From Eucalyptus grandis (lineage: Eukaryota; Streptophyta; Magnoliopsida; Myrtales; Myrtaceae), in assembly GCF_016545825.1 (NCBI RefSeq), contig NC_052621.1:12176199-12240198 (forward strand): a DNA stretch of 64,000 nt. The letters run 5' to 3'. Under the pieces are notes generated by a model. The model searched no databases. It saw only the letters and a list, made by a program, of their open reading frames with translations, and was not told the DNA's origin. A program made the translations under genes and the position numbers. Positions 22,598 to 34,600 of this stretch are shown piece by piece; position 1 is the first letter of the stretch; each line of letters starts with the position of its first letter.

Positions 22598-25500
22598 ATG
22601 ACGAGTAAATGGAGAAAAGCCAAGCTTGCTTTGGGCTTGAACCTGTGCGTGTATGTCCCCAGAACTCTGGAGGACCCGCCCTCCAATAATCTCGATGCTT
22701 CGACCGATAGATTGTCCAGTGCTGCCTTGCTTTCGCCAGGGAATTGGGACGTGGATGGTCCCAGGCCCATGACTCCGACTCCTTCCTCTCATGGCTTGAA
22801 GCTGTATAGGAGCGGAAGCAAGTCGTCCAAGGTTTGTGCTTGCTCTGTTCCTTTCGATTTCAACAGTCTCTTTTTTGGTTTGGTTCTGTTACAGAGTTGG
22901 GAAAGTTTTAGTAAAGTTGTCTTTTTTTAGTTTCTTTGGTCTTTTGGGTTTCTTTAAATGATTCTGGTAATTCCACAAACTGAAAATTTCAGTTTGGATA
23001 TGGAAACTGGTATTTTGAAGCTGCGTTTGGTTTCGGTTAATTTTTGCAGTAGAAGGCTCTCTTTTTTTTTTTTTTTTTTTTAGTTGGGTTGGATTTAAAA
23101 CTGTCGTTTGCTTGTCCATTTTGAGTTCAGGGGGAAGTTTCTGGCTCTAATACATTCTGATGGGGACGGGGGAAAGATCCACGTACTTTCTTGATCTACT
23201 ATGTGGCATGTGATTACAGCTTTTGTTTCGTCTTCCGTTTCCTGCTTCTGACAATTTGTTGGACTAAATAACACACTATTCACTGTGCGTGTTATTGGGG
23301 CTTGGTCCTGGAAGCATAAGCTCTTGTTCTGTGCCTATCACAACTGTTGAATTAAAAAAAAAAAAATTTGTCTTCATTGCATATTCATTTTAATGCTACT
23401 CTGAAAAGCACCCGCTTTTATTTTCTTCTTGGATGTTTGGATCTTTTATGTGTTTGAAGATCAATTCATTAGTCCCTTGCAGGAGTAGTGCTACTTTGCC
23501 TTGTTCTGTCAAGAGTAGCATTGCTTTCCTGCTGATTGAGGTAGAAAAGTAGCTTTTTTCCATGTTCGCATATAACTTTCTGGCAAATAAACTAACGAGT
23601 GCTAAAGAAAGCAGCATGAATTGGAAATTTCATTCTGAAATGCAGTTACTTGAATTGGGCCGATTCTTAGTCCTTGTAGAGTTGGGGGTTGCCTTTGCCC
23701 TTTGGTTTTGCTTTCTGCAGAATGTTCAATGAAGATCTCCTGCTAGTTAAACATCTTCGGGTGTTAATTTGCTCCTTGATTTTTTTTTCTCCTATTTCGA
23801 AGCTTGTTATATGCATAGCCTCAACTGACCTTCAGTTGTAGTCTGACACTAACCTGGAGTCCATCAATTATGCCTTTCCTGGCTTATCCCTTTTGGTTAT
23901 CCGCATTATGCTCTTCTTGCGGTGTCAAATCTAGTGCTTTCTTCTTTTTCGCTGTGCTGCGATTGTTACTGACTCTTTACTCCAATGTTCAGCAGACTTG
24001 CTCCATTTGCTTGAACAAAATAAAACAAGGAGGAGGTCACGCTATATTCACCGCAGAGTGTTCCCACTCATTCCACTTCCACTGCATAGCTTCAAATGTC
24101 AAGTATGGGAACCAAATCTGCCCAGTCTGCCGGGCAAAATGGAAAGAGATCCCATCACAAGTACCGTGTCCAGACCCTAGCCAGCGAAGTGCATCGAGAA
24201 ATCCCATACGTTGGAGCCGCGATGATGCTGTGGTGACCATGCTTCGCCCTCCGCCCCGACGTGATTCACACCGGCGCCACATTGTTCCCGTATTCCAGGC
24301 TCCAGAGCCTGGAGTATTTGATGATGACGAACCCTTAGATCTCCAACCTGTGGTTGTAGAAAAGAACTCCTGCAGTGAAGTTGCAAATGGGAATTCCTCG
24401 AGAACTTTGGAGGTCAGGGTGTATCCTGAAGTTTCAGCTATGCCACGGTCCACTTCTCAAGACAACTTCTCTGTCCTGGTTCATCTTAAGGCAGTTGCAG
24501 CTGCCGGGGGACAAAACCTGAGCCAGAATAATGTTAGCTTCCCACAAGTTGCACAAACCCCGCGTGCTCCCATTGACCTGGTTACGGTGCTTGACATCAG
24601 TGGTAGCATGGCAGGTACTAAACTAGCATTGCTAAAACGAGCCATGGGGTTTGTTATTCAGAACCTTAGCTCAGCTGATCGACTCTCGGTGATATCGTTT
24701 TCCTCCACTGCTCGGCGCCTCTTCCCCCTCCGCCACATGTCTGATGTAGGACGGCAGCAGGCACTTCAAGCCGTGAATTCCTTGGTGGCAAATGGTGGGA
24801 CCAACATTGCCGAAGGCCTAAGAAAGGGTGCTAAGGTAATGGCTGACCGGAAGCAGAAAAACCCAGTGGCAAGTGTTATACTGTTGTCCGATGGACAAGA
24901 CACTTACACCGTCAGCGGTTCTGGCGAAAATCGTCCTCAACCAAATGGTCACCCACTACTCCCCTTGTCCATCAATGGAAGTGACAACAGTGGGTTCCAA
25001 ATACCTGTGCATACATTTGGATTTGGCACTGATCATGACTCTTCAGCTATGCACTCCATATCAGAGACATCTGGAGGCACATTCTCCTTCATCGAGACAG
25101 AGGCTGCAATTCAGGATGCCTTCGCACAATGCATTGGTGGCCTACTCAGTGTTGTTGTGCAAGAGTTGCAAGTAACAATCGAGTCTTTGCACCCAAGCTT
25201 GAAAATTAGTTCTCTAAAAGCTGGAAGTTACCCAAGCCGTGTGATGGCCAATGGATGCTCAAGTAGCATTGATGTGGGTGACCTGTATGCTGATGAAGAG
25301 AGGGATTTTCTGGTTTCTATCAACATTCCCGCAGAGGCTTCAAGCTCTGAAACATCACTTTTGAACGTCAGGTGCATATACAGGGATCCTTTAACAAAAG
25401 AGTTGACTTCAACTGAAGCGGAAGAACTCACAATAAAGAGACCTGAGATAGCCGGAGAAGAAATTGTCTCGATAGAGGTTGATAGGCAGCAGAACAGGGT

Positions 25501-25924
25501 CCGAGCGGCAGAGGTGATGGCACAGGCTCGTGCTGCAGCTGAGCAAGGAGACCTGGCCATTGCTGCTTCTATTCTCGAGAACTGCCGCAGGGCTCTTTCC
25601 GAATCCTTGTCAGCTAAATCTGGTGACCGCCTGAGCATCGCTTTGGACGCAGAGCTCAAGGAAATGCAGGAGAGAATGACAAGCAGGCATGTTTATGAGG
25701 CTTCGGGTCGCGCATACATCCTCTCTGGACTAAGCTCGCACTCGTGGCAGCGAGCAACTGCCAGAGGCGACTCCACCGATAGGTCCAGCCTCGTCCAGGC
25801 CTATCAGACGCCATCCATGACTGAGATGCTCACCCGGTCTCAAGCTACATTACTAGGCAGCCCATCAACCCAGAGGCTAATGCAACCATTATTATCGCTT
25901 GGGTCGCACCCGAAGCCGAGATAA
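22598..25924 (+). CDS. RING/vWA E3 ubiquitin ligase, WAV3/EDA40 family
   Basis: Predicted RING E3 ubiquitin ligase. The Arabidopsis family (WAV3, WAVH1/2, EDA40, At2g38970, At3g54780) is cytosolic and includes regulators of root gravitropism and auxin responses; the substrate is unknown here. Exon 1 is 22598-22831 (78 codons) and exon 2 is 23993-25924, joined in phase 0 across a 1161-base GT-AG intron, giving 721 aa. The start SKWRKAKLALGLNLCVY and the MTPTPSSHGLKL motif are family hallmarks and fix the ATG, which sits in an AAAAAAATGA context. RING ligands are C81, C84, C101, H103, H106, C109, C121 and C124. A von Willebrand A domain starts near residue 273 with an intact MIDAS D279-I-S281-G-S283, followed by the family's C-terminal region. 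The acceptor is a CAGCAG tandem, so Gln79 may be optional. The length is normal and there are no frameshifts. The assignment to the family is firm; the exact orthologue is not. Confidence 0.93.
22832..23992 (+). other. Intron 1 of the WAV3-like gene
   Basis: The donor is AAG/GTTTGT at 22831-22837 and the acceptor TTCAG at 23988-23992, with an alternative acceptor three bases later. It contains T runs (23059-23082) and an A run (23354-23367). Open frames running into the intron on either side (22598-22930, and 23870-23992 before exon 2) are read-through artefacts. Confidence 0.85.
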
Positions 25925-26260
25925 CTACATAAGATATCAGGTTTTTGTGTTGTCTAGTGGCTTTTCAAGTGCCTGTTTTCTGTGGTACCGTGGGGGTGAG
26001 GGGTCTGAACCGGCGCGATTAGGAGGGGTCTTTTTGAGATTTGGCAATGCTTTGATGTGTAAATGAATAAGATTCGAGAGAAGGGAAAGAGGGTTATATT
26101 AGTGGGGGAGTGACAAGGGATACTTGGTAGGGCTTTTAAGACATTTTTGCTTCCGTCAGTCTGTTGTTTTTCTGGGGGTGATGATGTGTACATAAACAGA
26201 TCTGAGCTCTCTTTTGGAGAATTGGGTATAATGCTTGTAATTGTGGCAAAGGTGATATAA
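25925..26260 (+). other. 3' UTR of the WAV3-like gene (approximate)
   Basis: T/G-rich sequence follows the TAA stop. AATGAATAAG at 26062-26071 and TATAATGCTTGTAATT at about 26228-26243 are plausible polyadenylation signals. The 3' boundary is a guess. A (CT)n microsatellite follows at 26302-26327. Confidence 0.45.
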
Positions 26261-26301
26261 TGTACCTCTTAATTCTTTTGATCTGGCTCTTGTCCCATCC
26301 C

Positions 26302-26327
26302 CCTCTCTCTCTCTCTCTCTCTCTCTT
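26302..26327. repeat. (CT)n microsatellite
   Basis: A pure CT run between the 3' end of the WAV3-like gene and the non-coding spacer. Confidence 0.85.
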
Positions 26328-26344
26328 TATAGGAGAATGCATTG

Positions 26345-27590
26345 ACTGATTGGGCAGTATATAATTGAACGAACTGACACGACGCAGTTCATTTATTGAT
26401 TTTGACTCGTGAGAGGTAACTTTTACTCTGATCAGAAAAACTTTTTACCCGTCGAACATCAAGTTGTAGGAAATAATGAGGACTAGAAGCAACTTCAAAT
26501 GCTACTGCTCTTATCGTTCAAAAGACTATTGGGGACCGTTCCAGATTTACGATCAGATTATTTTTTTAGCGACCGAGTTCTGATTTCATTTCAAACTTGT
26601 TCGATCAAAACTGATCCGCTTGGGCCTCGGAATATAACCCGGACGAGACATTTTATTACTGGATACCCAACTTGAGGTTGATTCCAAGCTCATGAATGAG
26701 TGGTCTAAGCAAGTATAGCGAGCTCAAACTCAGCGCAAATCGATCCATCCAGCCTCGAGTTAAACTCCAGTTGGAGCTTTGAACATGTTAGCAAAAGATT
26801 ATTCATGCTAGTATAGTACATTAACATGTAAATTGGTTCCATATTACCATCAGGTTCCTCAAACCATTTGAGAGGCTCTTTTGCAGTCATAGTACTTGGT
26901 GAAACGAGTGCCAAACTGTGGCATAACTGGAGACTAATTTTGGCAAGATACATACAAATGAAATCAAGATGACACAGGACTTCTAATTAGTCATGTATTT
27001 GACAGATGAAGATCATGCCCTCTATTGCTTTCCCTCAAGTATTATCCTGCCAAACTTAACTGTTTCACAGAATTACGGCTGCTCAGTATTGAGCTCAACC
27101 AAAGTGCTTCATGAGGGCAATATCCAAATGTTTGACCAATGCGTCTAAGATGAGATCATCTTTACAATCGAAAATTGCTACTGCCGCCCACCCTGCTCAA
27201 CACAATCATTAAGTCATGGCCAGTTTAAGCAGTTTCTGAAGCAGCAATAAAAATATTTGATGAGCGAAAACCTTCATGTCCAATTTTTCTTAACTTAACC
27301 GGTCCAACCATCAAAGCATAATAATAGGGCCGACGGGTGATGAACATCAATGAGACAACTAAGTCTTGTATGATTTTAATCAAAGTCGTCAAGATGATTA
27401 CAGTTCCCTCACAAACTCATCACTTAATTAGTTCAGGTCAGTCATCTAAGAAAAACAGCATATTGAGGGATTACTATTGTCAGGCCAAAAAGTATTATAG
27501 ACACAAAAAAACACTGCAGATTACCATCCCCAAACTGATTCTATCCAAAACATTTCGCATATGATCCATCTGCTAGGTGACTAATATACT
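26345..27590. other. Spacer between the convergent WAV3-like and COX16 genes
   Basis: No exon, RNA gene or clear transposon end was recognised. Around 26575-26790 there is GAGCTCAAACTC/GCCTCGAGTTAAACTC-type text that resembles decayed plant transposon DNA, but no boundaries can be set. Confidence 0.45.
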
Positions 27591-27689
27591 AATAGATTCA
27601 AAACTGGGCCAAGTTTGCGGGCAAAAATTCCAAAAGGAGAGTGGAAGGCCAAAGAGGGAACGTTTCAGCAGCCACTACATCCTTGAAAC

Positions 27690-27875
27690 CGTCACAAGCC
27701 ATTTTTCCTTTGAAGGCCACCGCTAGCTTGACCATGCCGAAGGTCGGATGAAAAGTTCCCTTGTGCATGGGATTGTTATGACTACCTTCTCTCACAAAGC
27801 CTACAAAATCAGCAATATGCAGACCCAAAAAAACCAGATAAACAAACAACTGTCCTAACTTAGCTCCTCCCATGT
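27690..27875 (-). pseudogene. Decayed tandem copy of the COX16 exon 3 end, last intron and last exon
   Basis: On the minus strand, GGAGGAGCTAAG (27870-27859) mirrors the end of COX16 exon 3 (GGAGGAGCTGAAG, ending 28057). GCATATT..CTGATTTTGTAG/GCTTTG (acceptor at 27802-27801) mirrors GCATATTTTC..GTTTTCAG/GCTTTG at the true last exon (27969). AGAGAAGGT, then ACAAG and AACTT, follow in the same order in both. The offset is 198 bases at the exon 3 end and 169 at the acceptor, so the copy's intron is shorter. The copied exon would read Ala-Leu-stop. The 91-codon open frame across it (27598-27873) is therefore probably an accident, although it starts with a hydrophobic stretch. Confidence 0.55.
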
Positions 27876-27885
27876 TTTCTTTAAA

Positions 27886-29071
27886 TTACTGCTGGCCAGA
27901 CTTGCCATCAGTCGGTCGAGGAAGTTTCTTGTATTCATAATCATTGATGTTAACCTTCTCTTGCAAAGCCTGAAAACCAGAGAAAATATGCCGATTAGAT
28001 GCAAACCACAAGGCAAGATTGAAATCACATCAGGGGTCCTAGCCAAAGGATCATACCTTCAGCTCCTCCTCTAATGAGATCTTTCTAGGCTTGTATGCTT
28101 CTATTGGTCCTGTTCGTGACAGCGCTTTTCTTTCCTCGATGATTTCCCACTCATTGTCATCTTTCACTTTTGCAATATCCTTGCTGAACTACAAGAATCA
28201 GACAACTTTGAGAAGACGTAGCACATGCAATAAAATTTTATTAACACGATGAGAGTGGAACAACATTTCAGCAAAAGAAACAAAAAAAAAAAAGAGCGTA
28301 CCGGCAGTTGCCCATTATAAAGAGGTTAGGCGAGGTAACAAGTATAATCATATTACAAAGGCGAGCCTATATAGGTAGACAAATGATGTAAGGTCTTCAT
28401 GGTACGCATGCGATGGATAAGCATGCCGTTCAAACTTCAAATAATGAACAGAAAAGCAAGAAATACAAATGAATGTTAGGTTCTGATGATATGAACATCA
28501 GACCGCAAAATAATGTCTTATGTCAAAGTTAAAACCACCGTGTGAATAACCCAAATCCCTAAACCCTGAGAAACACAGGCAATAGTCTGAACATGAATTG
28601 CTCACCGAGCACACTCCATCTCAGACAAGTACACCAAACAGAAACAATCACATCGTCGTCTGAACACACGCTGTGATGCTTAAACAGTTAAGCAATAAGC
28701 AATTAGTTCTAAAACAAAGGTGAAAGAACCCCTGAGTCTAGTCAATTCCTACAAGCAACAAATGCAAAAAAGACAAAAATCATCACTTTCAGTCCATCTC
28801 ACAAAGTAACTCCATCACGCCTCATTCTCAGCAGCTTGCCAATCGAAATCATGACTTAAGGGCATCATTATAACAAGGAAGAATCTAACCTGCCTTGCAA
28901 GAGATGGGCAAGTCCAACGGAGCCAAGAACAGTGAGAGAAATCATGGGGAGGCCATATCTGACGAAGGGATACTTCCTGCCCCATCTCTTGAACGAAGCA
29001 CCCGAACTCTCACCCACCATCCCACCCTTATTCTTTGGTGGGTCTTCACGCCTTGCCTCAATCGTCGTCAT
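27886..29071 (-). CDS. COX16: COX16-like cytochrome c oxidase assembly factor
   Basis: COX16 proteins are small single-pass inner mitochondrial membrane proteins needed for assembly of cytochrome c oxidase (complex IV). Coding exons are 29071-28890 (182 nt), 28183-28057 (127 nt) and 27969-27886 (84 nt), all with GT-AG borders, giving 130 aa. The COX16 signature [18 protein letters not shown] is followed by a membrane segment ([14 protein letters not shown]), then [20 protein letters not shown]. The first junction splits a Ser codon (AG/C), and the acceptor TTCAG/CAAGGAT restores the family's QGSKDIAKV reading; a TAG acceptor four bases upstream would not. The chosen ATG lies just inside an apparent leader-exon acceptor (TTTGCAG at 29080-29074). 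The internal Met of [12 protein letters not shown] is a possible alternative start. The C-terminus is [15 protein letters not shown] plus a short tail. Arabidopsis At4g14145 is the counterpart as I recall it. Confidence 0.9.
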
Positions 29072-29349
29072 CACTGCAAAGACCCATCATCCAATCGTCT
29101 CCGGATGTCAACACACGCCTACCCACATCCGTTTCCACCCAGAAGGGGCGCATCCCAACGCAAACCGAAGCCGTCCAACTTGAAAACACGCAAGCGAGCA
29201 CGCGAAACTCGGACGAGTACAGTTTCAGCGAAAAATTTCTGTGTGGGAAAGAGCCGATGCTCCTTTTTGCCCTTCACTAATTTCAATCACGACCCAGCAC
29301 GACGATTTTCATTTCAAGATCGAGACAGAGAAGAGAAAAGCTCACTGAC

Positions 29350-29480
29350 CCGATATGTCAAAAACTCGACTTGGAGCGAATCCTCGTGATTCTGCCGGCG
29401 TTCTTCGTCGGAAATTTCTTCAAGCGTTGAGGTTTCCGGAATGCTTAGCACCGGCGAGAGAGAGAGAGAGAGAGAGAGAG
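29350..29480 (-). other. Probable 5' leader exon of the COX16 gene
   Basis: Reading the minus strand, a purine/pyrimidine microsatellite (29455-29481) is followed by a leader ending at CATATCGG/GTCAGTGAG, a good donor whose GT is at 29349-29348. This pairs with the TTTGCAG acceptor ending at 29074, two bases before the start codon, giving a 276-base leader intron. The plus-strand open frame 28895-29389 is the shadow of this region. The transcription start is not defined. Confidence 0.5.
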
Positions 29481-29481
29481 A

Positions 29482-31690
29482 TTGATTGACTTTACAGGAT
29501 GAAGACCGGCTGAGGGTAGAAATTAGGATATTGTAAAATTCAAAGAAAAACTAAATTTTTTTTAATAAGATACTCGTATTTATACATAAAATACACGTAT
29601 ATGCATAACTTTCAATAAAATTTCCGACGTGGCGAGATTGTTGAACTTGCTGAAAACTAGTCCTTTTTGAAAAAAAAAAAACGAATTACATAGTATTACT
29701 CATGTAACGTTGCTTTGATTTTCAATTATGTTATACTAAATCTTTAGTTAATTAACGATAAAGTACGTCGATTATCATAATCGGAGAAATGGTCGTAACA
29801 CATTATATACGATTTATAAAAGTATTATAATTAAAATGATTGCATTTTGATACACAACATATTATGATATATAAAATAGTTGATGTAAATTTATGATGAT
29901 ATTATCTTTGGATTTTATTATTATAATCCGGAATTTTTTCACGTATTTTTAGGAAAATAAATATATATTTTATAGTACCTAATATCATGTACTTTCTTAT
30001 TCTGCATAAGACTAATAACTGGCTAAGACATTGAAAAGAGAGGTAAGATAAAAGGCGAGAGAATCCCGAGGTCGGCATAGTTGGTTGGGCATCAGGCAAT
30101 ATTCAACCAAAGCATTAGAGGAAGACTTGTTCAAATCTCAATAACTACATGCAAATTGCTTTCGATTAGAACTATTTATATTAATCAAAAACCTAAACTT
30201 AATTAGTTCATGGGACTTGCGTGGTATTCCATAACTCAAAGTATCAAGTTTGAAGTTCGTGTGATTGGTTATCTGAACAAAGGCGAAAGATAAATCAATT
30301 GGCCTACATTTCGACCATCTTTATTTATGATGCATACCTTGCGCATGTACGCTACAAAATGGTTCGAACTTCCTTATCTTCAATGAATCAAAAAGCATTT
30401 ATATATCAAGATTGAAAGATTGCCAAGTTCTAAGCTTATATCAAATAATGCAATCAAGTTCTAAATATTTCAATAGGTTCAATTAAATCTTAAAACCTTT
30501 CCTAGGATAATAAAATTTTAGTGACAAAACTTTATGTTGGAAAATGCAATTTAAAGGTGATGACACGTTGCCAATTTTAAATACTATTCATTCGGAAGCA
30601 TAGGTTACATTTAAGACTTAGTTGTACTTTGTACACAAGGCTTACGACTTTCGGTGCACTTTTCCCATCAAGATCCAACCTCAACTTTTTTTCATTCTTC
30701 AGCTGTGTAAAAATCGATCTCCGGTGATATTGGACAAGCACCTGAATAAACCACAAAAAAAAAAAAAAAAAATCCTCCTATACATCTATTTAAGCATCAT
30801 GGACACTACTTCGGTGAAATTTCTGTCGAAGTTAATCTTTTAAATATATTTCTCAAGAATAATTTCTTTATAACATATATTCTCTTATCTTTATCTTCTT
30901 CTTTTTAGTATTTGTCTTTGTTTATCTTTCAAATTTGACGATCAAATCATTAGGTCTTTTCTTAGTTGAAATGCTTGCTTTGTTTGTTTTCTGTCATCTG
31001 TCTCTCCATATAAAATCATATATGTTAGGTTTTCATCATTCTGCATTAGTATCTATGTTTGCATGTAGAAATGCTGGTTTTTTTTGTTGGTCATATGTTT
31101 ATTTCAAAAATTAAATCATTAAATGATGGAAGCAAATTATTATTGAAGAAGCGTAGTACAAAGCAATTGTATTAATCTATGTAGAAAGATAAAAGCATTT
31201 CGAAATTTCGATTTTAGGAAGGTTGTTTTTTTTTTTTTTTAAAAAAAAGGCATTCAACATTCCCCTATCACCAGACAAGAAATGAGTGCATTTTTTTTGT
31301 AATCTTCATTGTGACAAATTGAGGAATAAATTATGTCAATTTTGTAAGAGTTCCGATAGAATCCTAAAAATTTCAGAGATCTCAACTTGATAGAGAAGCA
31401 AAATTGGCCAAAAAATATATAGATAGTGATGGAATGCAGTTTGATATAATTTTGAAATAACATTAGTCCTGATGGATGGAATGAAGCAGATCAATCAACA
31501 TTGACTTAAAACTGGCCTTAAGAATCTGATTTTTCCATTGCAGAATAGTAGGATCATGCATCAAACTAGAGAAGAAATGTCTATAATCTGCCTGAAGAAG
31601 GAGAGTACACCAGGATCCACAAGTCATTACTAGCTAATGCTAAAAGATCAATGGACAACCATTATTTAGACACTGAACATCTCTTCAGCA
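29482..31690. other. AT-rich spacer between COX16 and the NPH3-family gene
   Basis: No exon or RNA gene was recognised. It contains A/T runs (30755-30772, 31227-31248) and weak direct and inverted AT-rich repetition. The downstream part should include the 3' UTR of the minus-strand NPH3-family gene, whose stop is at 31693-31695. Open frames such as 30622-30843 lack any recognisable motif. Confidence 0.5.
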
Positions 31691-31692
31691 GT

Positions 31693-34600
31693 TCATTTCG
31701 AATCTCCTAATTCGCCATTATTGTGGTTCGTCCTTCCGTTCTCCAGCGGATCTTTTGGTGGTGCTGCTGAGTCCCTTGCATCCTGCGGTGGTTTGGTGTC
31801 TTTTGGGTCGCTAGTCTTCGACCTAAATCCGAAACCAAGTCTCTTGAAGAAAACGTTCCAACCCCTTTTATGCCTCAGCACCTTTTGAAGCTCTTCTTTC
31901 ATGTTCAAGCACTCTTTCTCGAGCTCATACACACGCTCCTTCATCTCGTCGAATGCGACAATTTGGTTCTGTAAATTGCTTCCTTGACCTGGCCCGTTTG
32001 TTCGGGCTAGTGCGACATTCGTGCTCAGGTTTTGTGAGCTCTCGAGATTGTCAGACACGAAGAACCATCCGGAAATAGATGTTCGGAGGCGTAGTTGCTC
32101 AAAGAACAGGACTTGGACAATTACTCGGAGAGGAAGCCTTTCATTCTGCGCAGCATGAGTGCAGGCGTCCATGGAGAGCTTCTGGCAATTCATGAGCCTG
32201 CATATCTGTTCTCGCTCAGAATCTGTGAGCCAGGGGTGGGCCTAATGGTAAGAAGCACATTAGTATTTCTATGAAAAGAAATGAGTGGGACAAAAACTGG
32301 ACGTAACAAGAGAAGACTAACCCCTGGAACAGAAGCTTAACGGCTAAGAATGCACTTACAAGACACATAAAGGACAGAACAGTTTAAGTTGATCAACGGC
32401 ATTTGCCATCTGATTATACAAATTGCTGACAAAACATGGAGATTTGGGCATGTGAAGTAACACCAGCAAGAAGAACAAAGTACGAATCCATATTTACCTT
32501 GAGATATATGTCAATTGCGCGGTATATACCGTCATCTAGCGGCCTGGCATAATCAGGGATAACTGCAGCAAGTGCCTCAAATTTTGGCAGCTTCAAGTTA
32601 ACATCTGTTCCCACCTCCGCAAGATACCCATCCACCAAGTTGGCCACCATTGTCATCGGAGTCAGAGAGTGAGCACCTCCCATCAGTTGCCCCTCGTCTG
32701 GTACACAGCTTGAGATGGGATCAGATGTAGCGCGGTCTACCACCATGAAATGATCAAGAATCCGTTGAATGCACTCGATATCGTAAAGAGTCTCCATCGA
32801 ATGGCTCACATTGGGAATAAGGAGGTCCTCGAGCACAGCTTGATCCAACTGCGACCCGACGCACTTCTCTAGCTTCTCTTTACACATCGGACTGGCCTGT
32901 AAGATCATGGATGTTCGAAGAAGCCTGAGAAAGAATGTAGTGGGAGTCACGCCCTTCTGATCTGGGAGTAACTCCACTATCTCTTCAAGAAGATTTCGTT
33001 GATCATCATCAGATAAGGAAGAAATGGTTGACCCCGATGCAGGGAACTCGCCACCATCGAAGCTTGAATGCCTGCCCATCAATGGGAGATGCCTCTTTGT
33101 ATAATGCATTATCGACCCAGCAACTTTCTCGGGCTTCATGCCTCTTAATCCGATAGCAGTGATTAACCGTTTATATAATGGCAATCTCAGGTAGGAGACA
33201 TCCTCGTACCACCAGTCCTCATTTAAGGTGCGTGATTTGGAAGCCGTGCGGATTCCATTCCAAAATATGGTACCTATTGGACTCTTCACATCACTATCTC
33301 CTGATACAGGCCAACTAAACAGACTAAGGTCCGCACAAGCTTTCATTGCCAAGGAAGTGATGCATCTCGATACGATATGGATCTCTTCTGCGCGAGGTAG
33401 AACCTCTTCACAGGTCTCGAGAGCCTTGATTGAGTCGGTCCAGTTGCCAAAGATCTCATTCAGGAACTTTTCTGTCTGCATGATGAGATTTTCCTCTCCG
33501 TAGTCTTCAGTCATTTGGAGATGCTCGGCTGCACATCGGACGCTTACAACATTTGCTGCAGTGAGCTCGATTTTGACACCATAACAGAACTTGGCCACGA
33601 GAAGAAAAGCATTGGTGCCACCAGGAACGTCATGAAGTTGCAATGTGCAGTTTTGCTCATCCTTACCTGAAGCTTCTCCTATGAGGCTTTCTAGTACCCC
33701 ACTTCTAGACAGCAACGGAAACTGATTTGCATGCCAAAAACGTAAGAATTAGAAACCAATTGTGCGACGAAAGTAAGAGAGTTCTCAACCCAAAAAGGGT
33801 ACAGCAAAACTGCAAAATGGAGGCACAATTTCAAGCATGATCACAGGTTGTGAAGATGTTCTTTTGTCATAATACTGTGAAAGTACAGCAAAACAAACCA
33901 AGGAAATTATAGGAAGAGATCAACTACAAAAGATGGGGCAGCATAATTAGACAGTTACCTGCCAGTGCATTTAGCCCCTGTACCTATCCGTTCTCCGAGA
34001 ATTTTTTCCAAATTTTCACAAAGCAACTTTGTATATTGAATCAGTTCATTTCCAGCTTAAATGCTGAGGAGAATGGTCACCTTCAGTTGCCACACAACTT
34101 GTAACTTCTTCTATTCCCAACACAGTCTAAGACTAAATATTTGTCCGATGATAGAACTTAAGTGAAACCATTTCAAGCTATGCTATAGACCCAACACAAA
34201 AGCGGTTCTAGCAGACTCATGCTCATGATAACTTGATGTATGATGATATTTGATACATGGGTTCTTACTGTAATAGAATGCACCCAGAAAGAGTTGTATG
34301 TCAAATGGACTGGATCATTCAATGGAGCATGAAAGTAATGCAAAAGCTCATTGATCATTATGAACTGTTTCTATTAGTTTGGTAAATGTGAAAGAGAGAA
34401 CTTTTGGCTGTCACGCTAGCATTTTGAGTGGCTTAGTGAAAGCTGTTTTAGCAGGTCTTTTCCTGTGTCGCTGTTTGCAATATCAAGGTTTACACCTTAA
34501 GCATGAGGCATAAGAACCAGGCCATACCTTGTGTAGATGGAAGTACATATCTCCGACTTCAACGGTGACATCACTTGGAAGCCCGGTTGAGCTAACCCTG

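Noticed and set aside
22426..22792. Two minus-strand frames of 114-118 codons over the first exon of the WAV3-like gene
   Set aside because: They are antisense shadows of a well-supported exon.
28895..29389. 164-codon plus-strand frame
   Set aside because: Antisense to COX16 exon 1 and its leader, whose signature sequence is unambiguous on the minus strand.
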